The notes beneath the pieces are model-generated. The model searched no databases, was not told where the DNA came from, and was given only the letters and a program-made list of their open reading frames with translations. A stretch of DNA of 64,000 nt. Source: Colwellia polaris (lineage in GTDB: Bacteria; Pseudomonadota; Gammaproteobacteria; Enterobacterales; Alteromonadaceae). A program made the position numbers and the translations under genes. Below, piece by piece: positions 60,819 through 64,000 of the stretch. The first letter of the stretch is position 1, and each line of letters begins with the position of its first letter. The DNA lies in assembly GCF_002104515.1 (NCBI RefSeq), contig NZ_NBOE01000006.1, positions 186,001-250,000 of the forward strand, in the 5' to 3' direction.

Positions 60819-61492
60819 GCGTGGTCACTCAAATGTACTAGTGTATGTGCTATCCATTAGCGAATATTTATATTATTTTAATCGTTAATGGTTTTAAACA
60901 GCGGGTGTGTGTGATGTAAACTGAGGAGTAACATTGCTTTTCCTTTTTAGCTTTAGAGTCTCATTTTTTTATATAAGCAAGCGCCGCTAACAGCAAAGCA
61001 TGTTGGTATTTCTAAATTAAATCTAATATTCAACTACCTAGATTCAGATTAAACTTTCAGCAGTATTAAACGGCCTGAAAATACTCGCTTTATCATTATC
61101 GATAACTTAAATATCTGTTTTACCAATAGTAAATAAAATTGGACTTACCAATGTGTAATGTGTAACATCCTTTAAACGGCTTAGGCTAGGCATGTAGTAA
61201 TTTTAAATGCTTTTATTGGTCAGGCCTTTCTGGTTCTGTTGCAACAGTGGTAAGTAGCAATTTAATTTTAATTGGCTATTTAAGTGATTCATTTAATTGC
61301 TTACTCAGATTGCATAACCGTATATTTGCCAGCTTAAATTTACTTAAATCGTTCGAAGTTTTAGATAAAGTGTTAGTGCAACATTTATGGCATAGCTAGC
61401 TTTATAGCGAACTAAACTATTAACGTTAGACCTTACTTAAGTGTCTTGAATAAATACAAAATCATCATAAACGATGATGTGGAGATAATATA
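60819..61492. promoter_or_regulatory. Upstream region of uxuA with operator motif
   Basis: About 670 bp without ORF. TTGGACTTACCAA lies at 61139-61151, with ACCAATA just before (61122-61128) and ATTGGTCAGG at 61216-61225 as extra half-sites. Confidence 0.55.
61139..61151. promoter_or_regulatory. Shared operator motif, uxuA locus
   Basis: TTGGACTTACCAA, identical to the copy at 53110-53122. Confidence 0.75.
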
Positions 61493-62689
61493 ATGCGTGA
61501 AGCTTGGCGATGGTTTGGTCCTAATGATCCTGTGTCAATTAATGATGTCAGGCAAACTGGTGCTACAGATATTGTTAGCGCTTTGCATGCTATTCCAACT
61601 GGGGAAGTATGGCCGTTAGATCAAATTCAGGCCCATAAAGCGTTAGTTGAACAAGGTAATAATGAGCAATCTGAGCTAGTTTGGTCTGTTGTTGAAAGCA
61701 TACCTGTGCATGAAGATATTAAGTTAGGTCGCGACAACAGTCAGCGCTACGTTGATGCTTGGATAGCTTCAATGGAAAACTTAGCTCAATGCGGTATTAA
61801 AACTATATGCTATAACTTTATGCCAGTTATCGACTGGACTCGCACTGATTTAAAGTTTCAACTGCCCAATGGTGGTTATGCACTAAGGTTTGATCAACAA
61901 AAATTTGCTGCCTTTGATTTATATATATTGAAGCGAGAAAATGCAGAAGCCGATTACTCAGCTGAAGAGTTAGAGCAAGCCAAAGCGGTTTACATGGCTA
62001 TGTCTGAAGATGAAAAAACACTGTTAACTAATAATATTATTGCTGGTTTGCCAGGTAAAATGACAGACGCATACAACATCGATAATTTTAGAAGTATGTT
62101 GGCGAACTATAAAGATATTACAAAAGATATTTTAAGAAAAAATTTGTTTGCTTTTTTATCACAGGTGTTACCAAAAGCGGAGCTGTTAGGGGTTAAATTA
62201 GCCATACACCCTGATGATCCACCAAGAGATATGTTAGGCCTACCTCGCATAATTTGTACATCAGAAGATTTAGATATCTTATTCTCTGAGCTGCCAAGTC
62301 CTGCAAACGGAATCACCTTATGTGCCGGTACTTATGGGAGTCGTCCAGATAACAATCTTCCTGTAATGGCTAAGCAATATGGTGCGCGTATTCATTTTGC
62401 TCATTTGCGTGGCGTTAGTAGAGACAAAAATGAACAACGCTCGTTTTATGAAGCTGAGCATTTATCTAGCGACGTTGATATGGTGGGAATAATTTCAGCA
62501 TTATTGAGTGAAGAAAAGTCACGTGCTGACAATAAAAATAGTGCGCCGATATTTATTAGACCTGATCATGGACATCAAATACTAGATGACATTAACAAAC
62601 CCGGTAACCCAGGTTACTCGTGCATTGGTCGCTTAAAAGGCCTAGCCGAAATTAGAGGTGTTATTAAGGCACTTAGCCAAGTAAGTTAA
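61493..62689 (+). CDS. uxuA: Mannonate dehydratase
   Basis: A 398-residue TIM-barrel enzyme needing Mn2+/Fe2+ that dehydrates D-mannonate to 2-keto-3-deoxygluconate. Recognisable WRWFGPNDPVSINDVRQTGA start, ICYNFMPVIDWTRTDL, metal ligands in KLAIHPDDPP, LCAGTYGSRPDN, IHFAHLRGV and the late RPDHGHQ. SD GGAGATAATATA. Its substrate would come from UxuB at 51137. kdgK and kdgA are not in the window. Confidence 0.96.
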   Translation: MREAWRWFGPNDPVSINDVRQTGATDIVSALHAIPTGEVWPLDQIQAHKALVEQGNNEQSELVWSVVESIPVHEDIKLGRDNSQRYVDAWIASMENLAQCGIKTICYNFMPVIDWTRTDLKFQLPNGGYALRFDQQKFAAFDLYILKRENAEADYSAEELEQAKAVYMAMSEDEKTLLTNNIIAGLPGKMTDAYNIDNFRSMLANYKDITKDILRKNLFAFLSQVLPKAELLGVKLAIHPDDPPRDMLGLPRIICTSEDLDILFSELPSPANGITLCAGTYGSRPDNNLPVMAKQYGARIHFAHLRGVSRDKNEQRSFYEAEHLSSDVDMVGIISALLSEEKSRADNKNSAPIFIRPDHGHQILDDINKPGNPGYSCIGRLKGLAEIRGVIKALSQVS

Positions 62690-62723
62690 TAATAGTATTA
62701 GTGATATAAAAAACTGAAACTGA

Positions 62724-62752
62724 AACCAAAGCAATTTTGCTTTGGTTTTTTT
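62724..62752 (+). terminator. Terminator of uxuA
   Basis: AACCAAAGCA / TGCTTTGGTTTTTTT perfect stem with T run, 35 bp after the stop. Confidence 0.9.
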
Positions 62753-62894
62753 GTATGTCGTACATAGAAAACTCGCTTGATTTGAATCTACTCATACCAA
62801 ACTCAATGTCCAAGCAAAATTAGCTATAAAAGGTTTAATAAAATAAACACCTTTTATATAAATTGACAAAATCTCTCCACGATTATAAATCATG

Positions 62895-63042
62895 TACTGT
62901 AAACTACAGTAAAAAATACATTAGTAACTTTTTAAACTGAAATTGACAAAAGTTACTAATGTTAAATAAGTTCTTTTATATCAGTCAGATAAAAGTACCG
63001 GTTATTAAGATTTTTATTGATAAAAAAATAAATCAATAAAAA
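62895..63042. repeat. Series of four palindromes upstream of recA
   Basis: TACTGTA-AAC-TACAGTA (62895-62911); a perfect 15-bp inverted repeat ACATTAGTAACTTTT / complement (62918-62932 and 62948-62962); CTTTTAT / ATAAAAG (62973-62995); TTTTTATTGAT / ATCAATAAAAA (63011-63042). All lie between the uxuA terminator and the recA promoter. Confidence 0.8.
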
Positions 63043-63044
63043 AC

Positions 63045-63072
63045 TTGATACTGTACGACTATACAGTATACT
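63045..63072 (+). promoter_or_regulatory. recA promoter with LexA (SOS) box
   Basis: TTGATA (63045-63050), 16 bp, TATACT (63067-63072). The spacer is exactly CTGTACGACTATACAG (63051-63066), a CTGT-N8-ACAG LexA box. LexA bound here would block RNA polymerase until DNA damage. Confidence 0.92.
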
Positions 63073-63120
63073 TTGCTCAATTAAACGAATTAAGCACCTA
63101 AATTATTTTGGAGCAACAAA

Positions 63121-64000
63121 TGAACGATAACAAAGAAAAAGCATTATCAGCTGCCTTAGGCCAAATCGAACGTCAATTTGGTAAAGGTTCAATTATGAAG
63201 TTAGGTGATAATCGCAGCATGGACGTTGAAACAATTTCAACGGGTTCATTAGGATTAGATATTGCACTAGGTGCTGGTGGTTTACCGCTTGGACGTGTTG
63301 TTGAAATTTACGGCCCAGAATCAAGTGGTAAAACAACATTAACACTTGAAGTTATTGCTGAAGCACAACGTAATGGAAAAATTTGTGCCTTTGTTGATGC
63401 TGAGCATGCACTTGACCCAATTTATGCTGAAAAGTTAGGTGTTAATATTAACGAGTTATTAGTGTCTCAACCTGATACGGGTGAGCAAGCGCTTGAAATT
63501 TGTGACATGTTAACGCGCTCTGGTGCAATTGATATTATCGTAGTTGACTCGGTAGCTGCTTTAACACCAAAAGCTGAGATTGAAGGCGACATGGGTGATT
63601 CACACATGGGCTTGCAAGCGCGTATGCTTTCACAAGCTATGCGTAAACTTACCGGTAATTTGAAACAGTCAAATACCATGATTATCTTCATTAACCAAAT
63701 TCGTATGAAAATTGGTGTTATGTTTGGCAGCCCTGAAACAACAACAGGTGGTAATGCATTAAAATTCTATGCTTCAGTTCGTTTAGACATTCGCCGTATA
63801 GGTGCTGTTAAAAATGGTGACGAAATCGTTGGTAATGAAACACGTGTTAAAGTAGTTAAAAACAAAATTGCACCACCGTTTAAGCAAGTTGAATTTCAAA
63901 TTTTATACGGTGAAGGTATTAACAGCTTAGGTGAATTAGTAGACCTAGGTGTTAAAAACGAAATGGTTGAAAAAGCCGGTGCTTGGTACAGCTATAAAGG
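63121..64000 (+). CDS. recA: Recombinase A (5' part, runs off right edge)
   Basis: About 293 codons visible of roughly 345. ATP-dependent strand-exchange filament protein and LexA coprotease. Walker [16 protein letters not shown]; catalytic [10 protein letters not shown]; Walker [15 protein letters not shown] loop 2 region [25 protein letters not shown] (63694-63768). SD TTGGAGC. Starts about 50 bp after the SOS promoter. Confidence 0.98.

Noticed and set aside
62107-63691. Minus-strand ORFs opposite uxuA and recA
   Set aside because: Shadows of the strongly conserved plus-strand genes.

Overview
The window is about 64 kb of low-GC (roughly 39-40 %) gammaproteobacterial chromosome. Gene content, gene order and Na+-pump genes suggest a marine Alteromonadales bacterium, most likely in or near the Colwelliaceae (Colwellia/Thalassotalea type). 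This placement is an inference; no search was run.

Left part (1-16 kb): the 5' part of a large BACON-repeat lipoprotein on the minus strand, then alaS, a cluster of four ~230-bp palindromic repeats, csrA, tRNA-Ser(GCU) and two identical tRNA-Arg(ACG). After these come the Na+-pumping oxaloacetate decarboxylase operon (oadGAB), pdxH, a small acidic protein and tmcA. A half MITE supplies the tmcA stop codon. Next is a perfect Fur box between two tiny co-directional ORFs and a divergent two-gene ABC exporter.

Middle (19-27 kb): an AT-rich accessory segment. A 15 x TAGATAT microsatellite is followed by two inverted 1272-bp IS3-family copies, one with an amber-mutated transposase and one intact. 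They bracket about 4.1 kb holding the C-terminal half of a large serine recombinase, a secreted protein with a poly-C tract (possible phase variation), a membrane-anchored protein with 9-bp repeats, and two unknown genes, one cut by the IS. Beyond them lie a thioesterase broken by an in-frame stop and a DUF4202 gene.

Right-centre (27-48 kb): core housekeeping genes: pyrG, eno; an NO-detoxification locus (hmp, a small membrane protein, norR, with a palindromic sigma-54 promoter and two NorR-type sites); a solute-binding protein; upp-uraA; then the tight chain ftsB-ispD-(ispF::truD fusion)-surE-pcm-yqaA-nlpD-rpoS, convergent with mutS. IspF and TruD form one 560-residue ORF.

Right end (48.8-62.7 kb): a uronate/polysaccharide utilisation locus inserted between mutS and recA. 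It contains a PL17-type lyase, a UxuB-type dehydrogenase, a FadR-type GntR regulator, a TonB-dependent receptor, an Nramp-fold transporter lacking the usual metal ligands, a ManA-type isomerase and UxuA. A shared 13-bp palindromic motif (TTGGACTTACCAR) precedes each transcription unit except the isomerase gene and is the probable operator. A MITE lies between uxuB and the regulator. The window ends inside recA, which has a LexA box and several upstream palindromes. Compared with E. coli, the alaS-csrA-tRNA block has been separated from recA and lies beyond pyrG.
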